The notes below the pieces were generated by a model that was not told the DNA's origin, made no database searches, and saw only the letters and a list, made by a program, of their open reading frames with translations. 64,000 nt of DNA, taken from NCBI RefSeq assembly GCF_026213295.1, contig NC_079426.1, positions 21,937,639-22,001,638 on the forward strand, given 5' to 3'. The DNA is from Gadus chalcogrammus (Eukaryota; Chordata; Actinopteri; Gadiformes; Gadidae). The position numbers were made by a program, and so were the translations under genes. This document shows, in pieces, positions 61,801-64,000 of this stretch (position 1 is the first letter of the stretch; every line of letters begins with the position of its first letter).

Positions 61801-62692
61801 AAGAGATTATGTGTCCCCTTAAAAAAGCTTTTAGTGTGTCCCATAATATAAAACTATTGGGAGAAGAGGCACAGTTCGTCTCACAGAATAGCCCAATCTG
61901 ATCTCTTATGAATTTGCAGAAACCTGGCTTTTGAAGGAGAGTAGGGTTCAGACGCAACCTATACATATTAGTCGCTTTTTCGGGCCTATAAATGGACAGG
62001 GTCAGAGGTGAGTGATCTGATAGTGTTCTAGATAAGCACTCCGATTCTACTACTCTGTGAATCAGCTGGGTTGACAACAGGAAAAGGTCAATCCGAGTAA
62101 AAGAGTTGTGCGTCAAGAATAGAAAGAATAATCTTGGGTTTGAGGGTGCATTTGTCCCCAAACATCAGCTAAGTTTAGTTCCCTCATGATTCTATGGTTA
62201 TTTTGGCTGCTCTAGATTTGAATACTGATAGAGCTGACATATCTAGAACAGGATCCAGGCAGAAATTAAATTCACCCCCTATAAGAATGTTTTGCCATCC
62301 TCCTGACACCTTCATGAATATGTCTTGAAGAAATGACTCATGGTCATAATTGAGTGCATTACAATTTAAGAGAATCCAGGGTTCTAAGTAAATCTGACAA
62401 TTCACTAAAACATACATCCCCAATGTATCAACAACGGTTTCTCCAATTGTTAAAGGGGTGTTCTTATTCATCAAAATGGCCACTCCCCTGGCTTTAGAGT
62501 TAAAGGATGATGAGATGACATGCCCTATCCAATCCCTTTTCAATTGTCTATGTTCCAGGGGTATCAGATGGGTTTCCTGTATAAAGGGAATGTCTATTTT
62601 CAGTTTTTTCAAATGTGTTAAGACTCTCTTTCGTTTAACAGGTCCATTTAACGATTCACATTAAAGCTCACAAATTTCACGACTGTGTTCAT
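58826..62692 (-). pseudogene. L1-like ORF2 (endonuclease/reverse transcriptase), broken
   Basis: The start is probably ATG at 62692-62690 (MNTVVKFVSFNVN); a frame change follows, then LTHLKKLKIDIPFIQETHL. Endonuclease: QETHL, GGEFNF (normally GDFN, so the Asp is replaced by Glu), LSDHSPL. Reverse transcriptase: SRQGCPLSPALFVLTIEPLA, then LLADDVILYL, where the YADD tyrosine is Leu, then GYKVNLEKSEI. C-terminal parts include RWIGLPLTLIGRVNCIKM, DYGSGGLRQPNF and CIPLEKITYCLRKRYDTF. The stretch 60808-61654 (first palm motifs) is badly degraded. Altered catalytic residues plus frameshifts mean it is inactive. Confidence 0.85.
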
Positions 62693-63170
62693 CAATAGCA
62701 AATCATTTCATAGATATATTGCCCCTTCTATAAGACAAATGTGTCGCTTACAACCAAGTCGTGTAAAGTAAAGCACTGACCATATTAGAAAACAACGAGA
62801 GACAAAACATAAACAAAAAAGAGCAATAACATCCCCCCCTTCCCACCCCGCCTTATGCCTCCTCGAACCTGGCACATCCCGTATTTATCTCGTAAGGAGC
62901 TACCGGGAAAATAACTAGAATATGTTCCCACTAGCCCCCTCTCCGCTACATTATAGTAACATGAACTATATGGAACCGGGATATAAAGCAATTAAAGCAG
63001 TGGAAATATATACAGTATCAATGCCTCAGGCTGTGTGAACATGGCAGCAGTTCAAAGTGGGCCATTGTAATATAGTGTATTTAGAACAGAATGCACAGTG
63101 GCCCCCGTGATGCGAGCAGCTAGTTAGTTGCTTTGAACAAATAGTTGCCTCACCTCGGCGCAACCGTGAC

Positions 63171-63943
63171 TTAAATGAAGCATGTCAGTGTATCGTACAT
63201 ATTCCTTTCCAGGGACTTCGCCACCACCTTCGGGTCCGCGAAGATCTTGGGCGCTCCGCCGTCTCGGGGGTAAACATAGAGCCTGGCCGGGTATCGCAGT
63301 GAGTGTTTTATTCCTTCATCGCGCAGGGCCTGTTGCACTTCTCTGAAGGCACGGCTCTGAGCCATGACCTCGCTGGTGTAATCCAGGAAGATAAGGACCT
63401 TGCCTCCCTTGTACTCCATGGACTGTTGTCTGCAGAGGCGAAGAATCAACTCCTTCTCCTGAAAGTGATGGATGCGCGCAAGGATGGTATGCGGTCTGGC
63501 GCAGGCGGCTGGCCTCAGTTGGAGAGCGGTGCGCCCGGTCAATTTTGACTGGATGCGGAAAGTGTTCGTCACCGAGCAGTTTGGGGATTAATCTGGAGAT
63601 TAATTCAGTGGGTCTACCTTCCTCCTCACCCTCTTGTAACCCAACTAATTTTGATGTTGTGCCTCCGGGAGCGGGCCTCCAGGTCAAGCACCTTGGTATG
63701 AAGCTAAGTGTTGCGTCCCACCAGCTCAGTGCATTTAGCTTCAAGCGCTATCATGCGGGCCTCAAGATCGCTAGTAGCTAGCTCGTGGTTAGCCACACGT
63801 GCTTGCAGTTTGGCCTGCAAAGCTGCGAGTGATTGAAACTTGGCCTCAAAGGCATCGAAACGTTCATTTATGCAGGGCAGGACTGACTCTGACACCTCTT
63901 TGCACAGTTCCTTACACATATCATAAGTTTTATCTGGAGGCAT
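63171..63943 (-). pseudogene. L1-like ORF1 (RNA-binding protein), frameshifted
   Basis: It starts at ATG 63943-63941 (MPPDKTYDMCKEL). Residues about 20-75 have a heptad-like pattern (FDAFEAKFQSLAALQAKLQA), the coiled coil of L1 ORF1 proteins. A frame change near 63700 leads to SKLVGLQEGEEEGRPTELIS and IDRAHR (RNA-recognition-like part). Another change near 63545 leads to PHTILARIHHFQEKELILRL, VLIFLDYTSEVMAQSRAF and SLRYPARLYV, the conserved C-terminal domain. The order and motifs are those of vertebrate L1 ORF1p, an RNA-packaging chaperone. Two frame changes break it. Confidence 0.85.
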
Positions 63944-64000
63944 GTTCGACCTGGTGGGAGAATCGCTAGCAGGGATGCAGCTATCGATGGTACTAACTCC

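Larger units (their letters stand above)
58748..64000 (-). mobile_element. Decayed L1-like LINE, minus strand, 5' end beyond window
   Basis: From right to left (5' to 3') come ORF1 (63943-63171), an inter-ORF region (63170-62693) and ORF2 (62692-58826), with multiple stops and frame changes. The T-rich sequence near 58735-58747 may be the complement of the A-rich tail. Protein motifs place it in the L1 group: an ORF1 with the L1 RNA-binding and C-terminal domains, and an ORF2 with RQGCPLSPALF and LEKSE motifs. It extends past the right edge. Confidence 0.85.

Overview
The window is vertebrate nuclear DNA, almost certainly from a teleost fish. It holds the 3' half of one host gene with large introns, fish-type transposable elements (an L2 LINE with an esterase-type ORF1, hAT and CACTA elements, an L1 LINE), and an exceptional load of long (GT)n, (CT)n and (CA)n tracts. 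There are no bacterial-style operons. Most long open frames are translations of microsatellites. The dinucleotide load recalls codfish-like genomes, but that is only an inference.

Host gene, about 1 to 40.1 kb, plus strand: the membrane-proximal and cytoplasmic exons of neuregulin 3 (nrg3), a transmembrane EGF-family ligand of ERBB4. Five exons join in phase or with one gap: a 27-nt juxtamembrane microexon (8799-8825), the transmembrane exon (15079-15181), a basic cytoplasmic exon (25396-25522), a further cytoplasmic exon (34451-34612) and the terminal exon (38260-38944, stop TGA). Intron phases require one more exon between 25522 and 34451. One weak candidate is 28529-28647. The signal-anchor/EGF exons were not found and probably lie upstream of the window. 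The introns carry microsatellites, minisatellites, hAT and CACTA-type nonautonomous elements, and a broken LINE (about 21.08-23.22 kb).

Downstream, 40 to 64 kb, is mobile-element territory. A SINE (44972-45135) has matching flanks. A hAT-like element (45406-51619) with 17-bp terminal inverted repeats and 5-bp target duplications contains a full-length L2 LINE (about 46333-51343). The L2 ORF1 (SGNH esterase) and ORF2 (endonuclease/reverse transcriptase) are intact and lie in the same frame, split by a single TGA. Next come a rearranged duplication (52245-53195) whose copies are separated by a 61-bp piece also present 8.6 kb upstream, a second hAT-like element (54159-56090), a long (CTC)n tract, a broken Ty3/Gypsy integrase fragment, and a decayed minus-strand L1-like LINE running off the right edge.

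I see no CRISPR array, rRNA gene or functional tRNA gene. The most notable items are the same-frame TGA architecture of the intact L2, its nesting in a hAT element, the templated-looking duplication at 52-53 kb, and the gap in the nrg3 exon set.
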